A DNA stretch of 64,000 bases from Oscillospiraceae bacterium HV4-5-C5C (lineage in GTDB: Bacteria > Bacillota > Clostridia > Saccharofermentanales > Fastidiosipilaceae): assembly GCA_012034405.1 (NCBI GenBank), contig JAAVLZ010000001.1:186001-250000 (forward strand), given 5' to 3'. Positions 17,710-26,437 of this stretch are shown here, piece by piece; positions within the stretch are counted from its first letter, which is position 1; every line of letters starts with the position of its first letter. A model generated the notes under the pieces. It had not been told where the DNA came from and ran no database searches. It saw only the letters and a program-made list of their open reading frames with translations. The position numbers were made by a program, and so were the translations under genes.

Positions 17710-19719
17710 TCACTCAAACCGCGGTAATTCTGCTCCTGAACGGAACCAGACCGGTAATTGGTCCAGCGGAGCGGCAACTTCCAGCGTCTGCTGGCCGCGG
17801 AACGCTTCCCCGCTGAAAGCATGGCGCCAGGTCCCGGCGGGCAGATATACCCTCCGACTGCGGACGCCTTCTGCCAGGATCGGTGCAACCAATATATCCG
17901 GTCCCAGCATGAACATATCATCAATCTCCCAGGTTTCAGGATCATCCGGGAAGTCATAGAAGAGCGGTCGGATAACCGGCGCTCCGCTTTCATGCGCAGT
18001 GTGCATCACGCCGGCCAGATACGGCCGCAGTTGCCGGCGGATTTTCAAAAAGCGACAGAAGATTTCATACGCCTCTTCTCCGTAGCTCCAGACCTCATTA
18101 GCCGCACCGCTGGGGCATTTGCCTCCGCCGCTGCTTCCCAGCGGTTGCTGAAAGGGTTCCCGGTAACCATGCAGACGCATGACCGGGCAGAAAGCGCCAA
18201 ACTCAAACCAGCGGATCAGTAATTCTTTAAAATTGGGATCAGCAATATTTCCGCCGTGGAATCCGCCTATATCAGTCGTCCACCAGGGTATGCCGGCTAG
18301 GCCCATGTTCAGGCCGGCCCGCAGCTGATTACGCAGGGAGCGGAAGGACGAGTCAATGTCGCCGGACCAGACCAGGGCACCGTAGCGCTGGGAACCGGCC
18401 CAGGCACAGCGCAACAGATTCAGTACCGGCTGCTGACCGGCCTCGGTCATGCCTTCATAAGCCATCCGGGCATATTCACGGGGAAAGATATTCCCCACTT
18501 CCATATCCGGTCCCATAAGATAGCGGTAATGCTGGAATTCATAGCCGGTCAACTCCGGTTCGGCTTCATCCAGCCAGAAGATATGGATTCCTTTATCGAA
18601 GTAATTCGCCTTGATCTGCCCCCAGACAAAATGGCGGGCAGCGGGATTCGTCGCGTCAAAAATAGCTGCCTGGCCCAGCTGACCCAGCCGTTTGCCGCTG
18701 TCTGAACGGGTCAGGAAACCTTGGTCAAGCATCTCTGGGTAGTTTACACTGTCCTGCTCCACCGTCGGCCAGACCGACACCATTAATCTGATCCCCATAC
18801 GATCCAGTTCATGTACCATAGCTGCCGGGTCCGGCCAATAAACCGGATCAAAGGTCCAGTCCCCCTCATGCGGCCAGTGGAAAAAGTCAATCACGATCAC
18901 ATCCAGGGGCAAGTGGCGGCGATGGTATTCCCTGGCGACAGCAAGCAGTTCCTCCTGCGTCTGGTAACGGAGCTTGCACTGCCAGAAGCCCAGACCATAA
19001 TCCGGCATTTCCGGGACCCGGCCGGTAACCGCGGTATACTGCCGCAGGATATCTGCCGGTGTCGCTCCAGCAGTCACCCAGTAGTCCATTTCCTTGGTAG
19101 ATTGGGCGGTCCATTCTGTCACATTCTTGGCAAAGGTCACCTGACCAATCGCGGGGTTATTCCACAAAAAGCCATAGCCCAGGCTGGACAGCGCAAAGGG
19201 GACACTGGCCTGAGAATTGCGTTGCGCCAGCTCCAGGGTACAGCCTTTGAGATCCAGATAGGGTTCCTGATATTGGCCCATACCATATATTTTCTCTTCT
19301 GGCTGCGGCTCAAAACGAACTGTCAGTTTATACTGATCCATGCCTTCATAGGGGGTAAAGGTGCGCGGATCAATCTCCAGCGCGCTGTTAAAGTGTTTGC
19401 GGCCTGGCTCTTCCATTTTGCGATTACGCTCATACTCTTCCAGCAAGAGCCGGCTGCGCTGGTTCAGGAAGCGCAGGTGGCCTTCCTGAGTGATCTCACA
19501 AATCAACTGGCCATTTTGCAGACAAGTGCAGCTGTCTTTTTCATAAATCTCAACCTGGGTCACCACCGGATCAGGCAATAGTGCCTGCGCAGTCTGATCT
19601 TCCTTAAAGGCACTGCGCTGAGTGGCGCGAACCCGGATGCCGTTCTCACCCCAGGCTTGTACGCAGAGCAGTTCTTTGTCCCGGCGCAGCCAGATTTTAT
19701 CCGCTTCTTTTTTGATCAT
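17710..19719 (-). CDS. Glycoside hydrolase family 31 (alpha-xylosidase/alpha-glucosidase-like)
   Basis: 669 residues, cytoplasmic. An N-terminal beta domain precedes a TIM barrel with YGLGFWQCKLRYQTQEELL and the nucleophile Asp in FWLDEAEPEL near residue 383. The acid/base Asp is in WSGDIDSSFRSL near 456, followed by WWTTDIGGF and the C-terminal FMLGPDILVAPI. The QCKLRY/YicI-like features favour an alpha-xylosidase-like subgroup, but specificity is uncertain. The start ATG at 19719 is set by AACAGGAGGTTAAC just upstream; an in-frame start further up would add 22 residues without a binding site. Confidence 0.94.
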   Translation of the reverse strand: MIKKEADKIWLRRDKELLCVQAWGENGIRVRATQRSAFKEDQTAQALLPDPVVTQVEIYEKDSCTCLQNGQLICEITQEGHLRFLNQRSRLLLEEYERNRKMEEPGRKHFNSALEIDPRTFTPYEGMDQYKLTVRFEPQPEEKIYGMGQYQEPYLDLKGCTLELAQRNSQASVPFALSSLGYGFLWNNPAIGQVTFAKNVTEWTAQSTKEMDYWVTAGATPADILRQYTAVTGRVPEMPDYGLGFWQCKLRYQTQEELLAVAREYHRRHLPLDVIVIDFFHWPHEGDWTFDPVYWPDPAAMVHELDRMGIRLMVSVWPTVEQDSVNYPEMLDQGFLTRSDSGKRLGQLGQAAIFDATNPAARHFVWGQIKANYFDKGIHIFWLDEAEPELTGYEFQHYRYLMGPDMEVGNIFPREYARMAYEGMTEAGQQPVLNLLRCAWAGSQRYGALVWSGDIDSSFRSLRNQLRAGLNMGLAGIPWWTTDIGGFHGGNIADPNFKELLIRWFEFGAFCPVMRLHGYREPFQQPLGSSGGGKCPSGAANEVWSYGEEAYEIFCRFLKIRRQLRPYLAGVMHTAHESGAPVIRPLFYDFPDDPETWEIDDMFMLGPDILVAPILAEGVRSRRVYLPAGTWRHAFSGEAFRGQQTLEVAAPLDQLPVWFRSGAELPRFE

Positions 19720-20378
19720 GTTAACCTCCTGTTGGTCTGCCAAATCCGTCCGGGCTTCCAATCCTCCGCCCAGCAAAGATACCATGGATCAGTGGTTTAT
19801 ATAGTGCCACAGTTTCGCTGTCTATTGTATTCGCAGGAATTGCGGGCTGACACATACATGTTTGATATTTGTTGTCTGTTGATGGATTGATCGGTCCGCC
19901 GGTATATACAGGCCACTTATACGTTTTTCTTTCCTGAACTTATTCAGCCCTTATGAATCAGGCAGACATGCTGATCGGGATAAAAATCGTACCGTTGTAC
20001 GCCTGTCGGGGTGCTCACTTTCAAAAAGCAAAACAGGATTGAGTTCACAAGATCAGCCAACATCAGGACGGTGCTGGACGCTGCCACAAGCTCAAGTGAG
20101 CAAAGCAATAAAGACGCTTCAGACAGTATGCTCTCCTCTCGTGACGTTTGTTATAATCCCTTTATCAGGGAGATCAATAGGTGCGACAGCTGCAGCACTT
20201 AAAAAAAGCGGACCGGCAAAGCAATGCGAATAGCCAACGTAAATTCTCTCTTTGTTGGAGCGGTTTACCAGTGCCCCGCCCTGCTGATACTGGCTGGCAG
20301 CAGAAGCAGTCGGCAAAGAAGACTCCGGGTCCGCTATAGCCTGGGATTTAACTGTACCGGAAAAGGAGCCTGTCGCCT
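19720..20378. other. Intergenic region between GH31 and pcp, no gene recognised
   Basis: About 660 bases. It must carry the GH31 promoter (leftwards) and the pcp promoter (rightwards). A TATAAT at 20152-20157 has no good -35 at the right distance. Short open frames exist on both strands (for example 20119-20316 minus) but have no ribosome binding site or recognisable motif. Confidence 0.4.
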
Positions 20379-20993
20379 ATGCAGATTTTAGTCACAGCCT
20401 TTGAACCCTTTGGCGAGGACCTGGTCAACGCAGCCCAGCAGGCAGTTCAAAGCCTGCCGGAGCAGCTGGCCGGCGGGATCCGGCTGCAGCGGCTGCTGCT
20501 CCCCACCGTCCGCTATACAGCTCTGCAGACAATTGAAGCCAGGCTGCAGCTGCAGCAGCCGGACTTCATTGTGTCAGTCGGTCAGGCTGGCGGTCGCAGC
20601 GCGATCAGTCTGGAACGCATCGGGATCAATCTGGATGACTTCAGGATCCCGGATAACGCCGGGAATCAACCGGCGGACCAGCCGATCTTTGCCGATGGTC
20701 CGCCGGCCTACTTCAGCACCCTGCCGCTGCGGGACATGCAGGCCGCCATAAAAGCAGCCGGGCTGCCGGCAGAAATATCCAATAGCGCGGGAACCTTTGT
20801 CTGCAATCACGTACTGTATGGGGTTCGCTATATTTGCGCCCGGCGTTACCCGACTATCCGCAGCGGCTTCATCCACGTGCCCTGCCTGCCGGTTCAAGCG
20901 CTTGATCGGCCCGGAACACCTTCCATGGCCCTGGCGGACATCACCCGGGGGCTGGCCGCGGCTTTAACCGCGCTGGGCCGTAAGACAGCTTAG
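20379..20993 (+). CDS. pcp: Pyroglutamyl-peptidase I
   Basis: 204 residues, the normal family length. It is a cytoplasmic cysteine peptidase that removes N-terminal pyroglutamate from peptides. N-terminal ILVTAFEPFG is the family signature. The catalytic triad is visible as Glu in SLERIGINLDDFRIPDN (about residue 77), Cys in AGTFVCNHVLYG (about 143) and His in GFIHVPCLP (about 165). AAAAGGAG stands upstream of the ATG. It is monocistronic. Confidence 0.96.
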   Translation: MQILVTAFEPFGEDLVNAAQQAVQSLPEQLAGGIRLQRLLLPTVRYTALQTIEARLQLQQPDFIVSVGQAGGRSAISLERIGINLDDFRIPDNAGNQPADQPIFADGPPAYFSTLPLRDMQAAIKAAGLPAEISNSAGTFVCNHVLYGVRYICARRYPTIRSGFIHVPCLPVQALDRPGTPSMALADITRGLAAALTALGRKTA

Positions 20994-21144
20994 CGTCAGC
21001 TTCACCAAAAGCCGATCAGCAGGTCTCAGCCACATCGCTACGTACTGACGCCCAAGCGTACCGACGCCCCCTAGCAAGCCGGCACGACAGCCCAATAGCC
21101 TGCGGCCCGGCGCTACTGCCGGTTCAGTCTCCCGCCCGGGACAG

Positions 21145-21864
21145 CTAAAAAATCGCCGCCCCAATCAAAGCCAGGCCTGAAAAGATCAGCAGCACGATCA
21201 CCAGTCGCCTGGCTGCCGCGGCATTCATAAAACGGCTGACCAGCATGCCTGAGCCCAGCGCCAGGAGCATGAAGGGCAGCAACAGCAATACCTGCCGCAC
21301 TGTTGCCAGCGTCAGAATACCGGTAACCGCGTACAGGATCAGGCGGAATGTATTTTCCACCCCAAATACCACGCTGATGTTAGCTTTAAAGGATTCCGCG
21401 TCGTCGGTGATCCGGCTCAGATAGGCCCCCATCAAAGCGCCAATACCAAAAAGGCCGCAGAGCACACCGGAAAGCAGGCCGGTCAGGAGCGTCAGCAGCC
21501 GCGTTGGCCTGGTCTTGCTATGGCGAAGATTCTGCAGCAGCAGCTGCAGGCCGATCGCCACAACCACCGCGCCAAATATCGCCTTGATCAGGCTGACATC
21601 CACATACTTAAGCAAAAAGACGCCGGGGATGCTGCCAGCCAGCACCATAGCCGACAAAGACAGACAAAAGCAAGGCTGGATTTTGCTCCGGCTGGCCCAC
21701 GCCAGGATCAGATTGCCCGGATAACCCAGTAAAAGTTCCACGGGCGAAATGTGGACATTGTTCTTGCTTAAAGTCAGAATAGTATTGAAAACCAGCGTAT
21801 TGGCAAAGCCACATAAGCCCTTTATAAAAAAGGCGGCTAATGTCGCCAGAATCCAGCTACCCAT
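21145..21864 (-). CDS. TSUP (TauE/SafE) family membrane transporter
   Basis: 239 residues with seven or eight hydrophobic segments. The N-terminal ATLAAFFIKGLCGFANTLVF and the mid-protein GLLSGVLCGLFGIGALMGAY form the two-fold glycine-rich repeats of the TSUP family, which exports or imports sulfite, sulfoacetate or related small anions. The ATG is preceded by GCGGAGC, a weak site. No metabolic partner is adjacent, so the substrate is open. Confidence 0.88.
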   Translation of the reverse strand: MGSWILATLAAFFIKGLCGFANTLVFNTILTLSKNNVHISPVELLLGYPGNLILAWASRSKIQPCFCLSLSAMVLAGSIPGVFLLKYVDVSLIKAIFGAVVVAIGLQLLLQNLRHSKTRPTRLLTLLTGLLSGVLCGLFGIGALMGAYLSRITDDAESFKANISVVFGVENTFRLILYAVTGILTLATVRQVLLLLPFMLLALGSGMLVSRFMNAAAARRLVIVLLIFSGLALIGAAIF

Positions 21865-22348
21865 GCTCCGCGGAACTCACAATCTGTCAGAATTGCAGGG
21901 TCCCCTCCATAGCAGCCCGAGACCACACTAACGTAGATTATAACAAAGCAGAGCAGCGCTGGCTTATGCTTCAGGCTGGTTGCTGTTCATTTCCGGGTGC
22001 CGTTTCAGCCAGGCCGCGGCTAAGTGATCCAGACCTGAGCATCACGCAGATCAGCAGTGTGCTGGGCTTCTCAACTCAGCGTGATTTTCAGACTCGCTTA
22101 AAGCCCGTGATTTTGCCCTGCATACGCTCAAGTCAGTGGATAGAGCGAAGCGCGAATCAGCATGAAACACAGCTGCGGCAGATTCAAGCTGAGTTTCAGG
22201 GAAGTGATAAGTATCCAGGAAATCAAATCCGTTCTCTTCTGCATAAATATACTTTTTCTGTTATAAATAATTAGAAACAGCCCGTCCGAGCAGCGTCACA
22301 AAAAGCTGCGAGCCGGCCGGACCTGAATGTGAAAGGGTGTGATTTACC
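21865..22348. other. Intergenic region with an AraC-family fragment
   Basis: 480 bases between the TSUP gene and the dehydrogenase gene. Apart from the regulator fragment at 22008-22106, nothing coding is recognised. The right end gives the dehydrogenase ribosome binding site (GAAAGGGTG). Confidence 0.5.
22008..22106 (+). pseudogene. Remnant of an AraC-family regulator (second HTH)
   Basis: About 33 codons read LSDPDLSITQISSVLGFSTQ followed by RDFQTRLK, the recognisable second helix-turn-helix of AraC/YesN-type regulators. The conserved aromatic near the DF position and the usual C-terminal GMTPxxY are lost, and upstream codons do not fit the family. It is a decayed fragment inside a longer non-homologous open frame. 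Confidence 0.6.
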
Positions 22349-23317
22349 ATGAAAATCGTGGTGCTGGATGGACATACCTTAAACCCCGGTGATCTCAGCT
22401 GGTCCCGGTTTGAAGCCATGGGCGCGGTGACGGTTTATGAACGCAGCGGTTACAGCGCGGCCGAGCGTGCCACAATCCTGCAGCGGGCGCAGGGTGCGGA
22501 TGTACTTCTAATTAACAAGACGCCGCTGGATCGCGCCACGCTGCCATCCCTCCGTCCCGAACTGAAATATATCGGCATACTGGCTACCGGATACAATGTT
22601 GTGGATCTTGAAGCAGCTGCTCTGGCAGGTATTACTGTCACCAATATCCCGGGATACGGAACCCGGGCGGTTGCCCAGCACGCCTTCGCCCTGCTTCTTG
22701 AACTGACTAATCACTGCGGCCTGCACGACCGCGCGGTCAAAGCCGGCCGGTGGTCAGACGCTCCCGACTTTTGTTTTTGGGATGCGCCGCTGACTGAACT
22801 TGAGGGTAAAACCATGGGTATCGTGGGACTGGGCAGAATCGGTCAGCAGACAGCCAAACTGGCGGCAGCCTTTGGTATGAAGGTCATAGCCTACCATCAT
22901 GTGCCCATAATTACCCAAACAGCTGAGCTTTGCTCCTGGGATGAATTGCTGCATCAAAGTGATGTCATCAGCCTCCATTGTCCCCTCACCGCTTCCACCC
23001 AGCATCTGATAGACCGGCAAGCCTTGAGCCAGATGAAACGGCAGGCCCTGCTGATCAACACCTCCCGCGGTCCGCTGATTAATGAAGCAGATCTGGCGGC
23101 GGCGCTGCAGCAAGGCGTAATAGCCGGCGCCGGTCTGGATGTCGTAGCCGAAGAACCCATCACAAAGAGCAATCCACTACTGACCGCGCCTAACTGCATC
23201 CTCACACCGCACATTGCCTGGGCCTCTCAAGATAGCCGGCAGCGGCTCCTGAATCTGGCCGCCGATAACCTGGCAGCGTTTATAGCCGGTCAGCCGCAGA
23301 ATGTCGTCTCCATCTGA
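22349..23317 (+). CDS. D-2-hydroxyacid dehydrogenase (glycerate dehydrogenase/hydroxypyruvate reductase-like)
   Basis: 322 residues, NAD(P)-dependent. The Rossmann motif GIVGLGRIGQQTAKLAAAFG is near residue 160. Catalytic Arg is in INTSRGPLIN (about 239), Glu in VAEEPI (about 267) and His in LTPHIAWASQ (about 287). The substrate-side motif GYGTRAVAQHAFALLLELT and overall length are closest to the glycerate dehydrogenase subgroup. The physiological substrate is inferred. It is monocistronic. Confidence 0.94.
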   Translation: MKIVVLDGHTLNPGDLSWSRFEAMGAVTVYERSGYSAAERATILQRAQGADVLLINKTPLDRATLPSLRPELKYIGILATGYNVVDLEAAALAGITVTNIPGYGTRAVAQHAFALLLELTNHCGLHDRAVKAGRWSDAPDFCFWDAPLTELEGKTMGIVGLGRIGQQTAKLAAAFGMKVIAYHHVPIITQTAELCSWDELLHQSDVISLHCPLTASTQHLIDRQALSQMKRQALLINTSRGPLINEADLAAALQQGVIAGAGLDVVAEEPITKSNPLLTAPNCILTPHIAWASQDSRQRLLNLAADNLAAFIAGQPQNVVSI

Positions 23318-23352
23318 CCGACTTAAATTTACGGCTGTTTACACATATCTGC

Positions 23353-23795
23353 TCACCGCTGAAAGCCTGAACAGCGTTCCCATTTCGGAAGCATCCCTTA
23401 CATCGCGCTGTTGGTGCTGCCTCAGGCCTGAAACACGGTCTGAAAGCGCCGCAGGGTCTGGTCCAGATACACCTTTACGCCAGGGTTAAGCGCAAATGGG
23501 CAGACACCGCTCACCGGATATCTGACCAATCTCAGTACCTCCTGCGGTGGCAGCATCCTGGCCTCTGTTTGAAAAAATGCCTTATACCTGGCGTTATCCA
23601 TCCGGGCATCGCCCGCCCTCACAATCAGCACAGCCTGTCCTTCCACCAAAAGGGCAATGATGTGGCAATGCGGGCTGGTTCACAGCCCAGCGCCTCCGCG
23701 GCCAGCTCTACCGTAGCGCTGGAAGCCTCAAACGCCTGAATCCACTGATCCATCTGAAATGGACGTAGCTAGTCCCTACCCTGCTCAACTGACAT
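23353..23795 (-). pseudogene. ybaK-like (prolyl-tRNA editing/Cys-tRNA deacylase) pseudogene with several lesions
   Basis: A ribosome binding site (CAGGAGTC) and ATG at 23795 open a frame MSVEQGRD, then TAG (23771-23769), then LRPFQMDQWIQAF and SSATVELAAEALGCEPARIA, the N-terminal YbaK signature. After SLPF a one-base deletion near 23649 moves the frame; the family then continues EGQAVLIVRAGDARMDNARY and GVCPFALNPGVKVYLD. A TGA at 23424-23422 stands where the family has Cys, followed in frame by GSTNSAM, a TAA, and a weakly matching tail ending at 23353. Four independent lesions make this a clear dead gene. The intact family hydrolyses mischarged tRNA. Confidence 0.85.
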
Positions 23796-23913
23796 AGCTG
23801 ACTCCTGACTTCAGTATTCATAAAGCATAGCTAAAGCCGGGTCAGTTCTCCTATTCTGCTGATCCCGCGGCTCCCCACCTGACCAAGGTCACCTGATCCA
23901 CTCCGATTTTCCT

Positions 23914-24819
23914 TCAGTATGGATAGACGTAGCCTTCGACAGCCTCCGCAGCCTGGACTGTACTCACCTCCAGCATCGGTACCACCTTTTGCCCGCTGTC
24001 ATAATCCCTGGTCCCGATGAATAATGTGCCCGTCACCGTCACCCAGCTATCCGCTTCCAGCTTGGCCGTGTCATCGTAATGACAGATCAGGCCCGCAGGC
24101 GAAAGATCCGCCACACAGCAATACATCATAAGCCGGGCCGGGACAAACTGGTCAGCAGCCAGGGCAGTGCTGTCCTTATACACATAACCCGTCACGGTAA
24201 CGGTAAAACCGGCATACTTATCCGGATTGGCAAAAAGCTCCATCATCCAGGAACCAAAATCCTCATTAGCGACCGTGATCGTCCGCGCTGCGGCATCCAG
24301 TCCGGCTAAATCCGTGAGGGTCTGGATATCCGCTGAAGCCGTTCCGGCGGGCGTCGGGCTGACCGTCGCAGCCGGGCTGGCGGCGGCGGCCGCAGTGGAA
24401 TCTGACCCTGAAGCCATACCGCTCTCCACTGCCCCATTTTCAGCAGCAGCCACGCTTTCCGCCGTTACAGACCCCGCTCCGCTAAGCGCCTGCGCGCTGC
24501 CAAAGGTCAGATTGTTATACGACGAGCCCAGCCCGGTCGGACTGACCTGACTATGAGGCAGTAAAAAGAGCAAAGCCGGCAGCAGCAGAACCAGACCCTG
24601 CGCAGAACGGCTCCGGTGCCGGGGACGCGTCAGCTGCTACAGACTGCGCCCGGACCAGAGCAGGAGGACCGCCGCCATAAAATATATGTAAGGTTTCATC
24701 CTTGGCGATACATAAGACAGATACGCCCCGCTCAGCAACAGATAAAGCAGCAAAATGGCGAAGCCCCCACAGCAAAGCAGGTCCCAGACGGCCTGCCGGT
24801 TGATCACTTTAAGTCGCAT
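23914..24819 (-). pseudogene. DUF1980/TIGR03943-like membrane-anchored protein with an in-frame TAG
   Basis: A 302-codon frame is interrupted once, by TAG at 24639-24637 (codon 61). Before it are two membrane helices (LLCCGGFAILLLYLLLSGAY and YIYFMAAVLLLWSG). After it, in the same frame, come a third helix (GLVLLLPALLFLLPHS), an Ala/Ser/Thr-rich linker, and the conserved C-terminal domain with FTVTVTGYVYKD, FVPARLMMYCCVADLSPAGL and VTVTGTLFIG. This is the usual partner (YcgQ-like) of the permease encoded just upstream. A CAG-to-TAG change would explain the stop. The ATG at 24819 follows the permease TGA by one base, preceded by GGGGGTGTGAG. Confidence 0.82.
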
Positions 24820-24820
24820 C

Positions 24821-26434
24821 TCACACCCCCGCCAGACTGAATACACCAAAGACTACTAAAAAGCAGACTCCAGCTACGGTCAGCAATAGTCGGACAATAA
24901 AGCGCCGGCGAAAGGACGCCTGCAGCAGCAGCAGATTTTTCAGATCCATCATCGGGCCAAATACCAAAAAAGCCAGCACCGCGCCATGCGGGAAGAGATT
25001 GGTCAGGCTGCGCGCAATCACCGCGTCAGAGGAAGAACAAAGCGAAAAAGCAAAGGCGGCCAGCATCAGCAGCAGCATGGTCAGGGCCAGGGTCCCTGTG
25101 CCGGCTAACTGACTGAAGAAACCACTGCTGCTGCCCCAGGTTTGCAGCGCTGCGGCTGCCAGGGTTCCGATCAGCAGGAATTTGCCTACGCTGAAAAATT
25201 CAGCCTGAGCATGACGCCAAAAAAGGTCCAGCTTCCCCCTCCAGCCCTCGACGGGCAGTTGCTGAGTATCGTAGACACCACAGCTGCACAGCAGCGGGTC
25301 CTGACCGTACCCTTGCAGGATCTCCGTCCGCTGCGGCAGCAAAGCAAACGTCAGGCCGACCAGCACCGACACAATCACGCCCAGGCAAACCCGCTCCAGC
25401 ACCACACTCCAGTCATAATTGAAAGCATAATATGTAGACAGTATCACCACCGGATTGATGACCGGCGTCGCGGTCAGAAAGGTGAGCGCTGCGGGCAGCG
25501 GTATCCCCTTTTTAATCAGGCTCCGGAAGACCGGGATGGACGCGCAGTCACAAACCGGCAGAAAAAAGCCAGCCACCAGCGCCGCGACCATACCGCCGGA
25601 CAGGGTCCGCGGAAAGTGCCGTACAAAAAAGTCAGCCGGTAGCAGCACCTGAATTGCCGATGACAGCAGGACCCCGATCAGCAGAAAGGGGAAAGCCTGC
25701 AAAATAATACCCAGGAAGATATTCACCATCGTATTTACCGCTGTGTCCGCGCCAAAAAGCAGTAGCAGCGGTTGGATTAAGCCATAAGCAAGCAGCAGCA
25801 AAAAGGCCAGGCCAAGCAGGGTCTTCAGGGCGGAAGGCCGCTTTTCCAGCTTGCGGCGGCTTTGCAGCAAGCCCTCCCAGAAGTCCTGCACAGCTACTCC
25901 AGGATTCAGGACCCGAATCTGCTGACTCAGCTGACGGCGCTGTTTTTTGTCTTTCACATTTCGCAGAAATACTATATCACTGACAGCCAGCTGCGCGGCC
26001 AGCAGACCGCCGGTTCCATTCAACAGCAGTTCCAGCCGGTCGGCATCCGCGATCTGGAAGACTTTGCGGAGGCAGCACAGACGCCGGAGCGGTGGTTCCA
26101 GCAGCAGTGCCTCCAGGTGTTCAAAGGGCACGACGCCGTTCCACTCAATCCAGATTTCCTCATAGTCCGTGCCACCATGCTGCTGCTGATAAAGAGCCAG
26201 CTGCCGGCCGATCCGGAGCGCTATCTCTCCGGACGGCTGCTCCAGCTCACGCTTGCTGAACTGCAGCAGCGACACTCGGCCGGATTTGGCAGTAATGGCG
26301 GCCTGGCCCCGCTCAAACTGAAGCAGCAGCAGGTCCCGGCCTTTCCAGGCCGGATGGTTAAACAGCTGGTTGATAAAGGTCGTCTTGCCCGCATCCAAAA
26401 AGCCAGTAACCACATATACCGGTATTGCCGCCAT
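24821..26434 (-). CDS. CobW-like GTPase fused to a UPF0718 (YcgR-type) permease
   Basis: 537 residues in two parts. Residues 1-200 are a COG0523-type P-loop GTPase with Walker A TGFLDAGKTTFINQLF at residue 10 and LRNVKDKKQ as a possible NKxD remnant. From about residue 205, at least eight membrane helices form a DUF318/UPF0718 permease with FFLPVCDCASIPVFRSLIKK (Cys-Asp-Cys), LTATPVINPVVILSTYYAF and FSLCSSSDAVIAR. The fused form occurs in Firmicutes beside a second CobW protein and a DUF1980 protein, as here. A role in metal handling or export is inferred from COG0523 proteins and from the operator upstream. It is preceded by its partner GTPase gene with a 3-base gap. Confidence 0.9.
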   Translation of the reverse strand: MAAIPVYVVTGFLDAGKTTFINQLFNHPAWKGRDLLLLQFERGQAAITAKSGRVSLLQFSKRELEQPSGEIALRIGRQLALYQQQHGGTDYEEIWIEWNGVVPFEHLEALLLEPPLRRLCCLRKVFQIADADRLELLLNGTGGLLAAQLAVSDIVFLRNVKDKKQRRQLSQQIRVLNPGVAVQDFWEGLLQSRRKLEKRPSALKTLLGLAFLLLLAYGLIQPLLLLFGADTAVNTMVNIFLGIILQAFPFLLIGVLLSSAIQVLLPADFFVRHFPRTLSGGMVAALVAGFFLPVCDCASIPVFRSLIKKGIPLPAALTFLTATPVINPVVILSTYYAFNYDWSVVLERVCLGVIVSVLVGLTFALLPQRTEILQGYGQDPLLCSCGVYDTQQLPVEGWRGKLDLFWRHAQAEFFSVGKFLLIGTLAAAALQTWGSSSGFFSQLAGTGTLALTMLLLMLAAFAFSLCSSSDAVIARSLTNLFPHGAVLAFLVFGPMMDLKNLLLLQASFRRRFIVRLLLTVAGVCFLVVFGVFSLAGV

Positions 26435-26437
26435 CGC

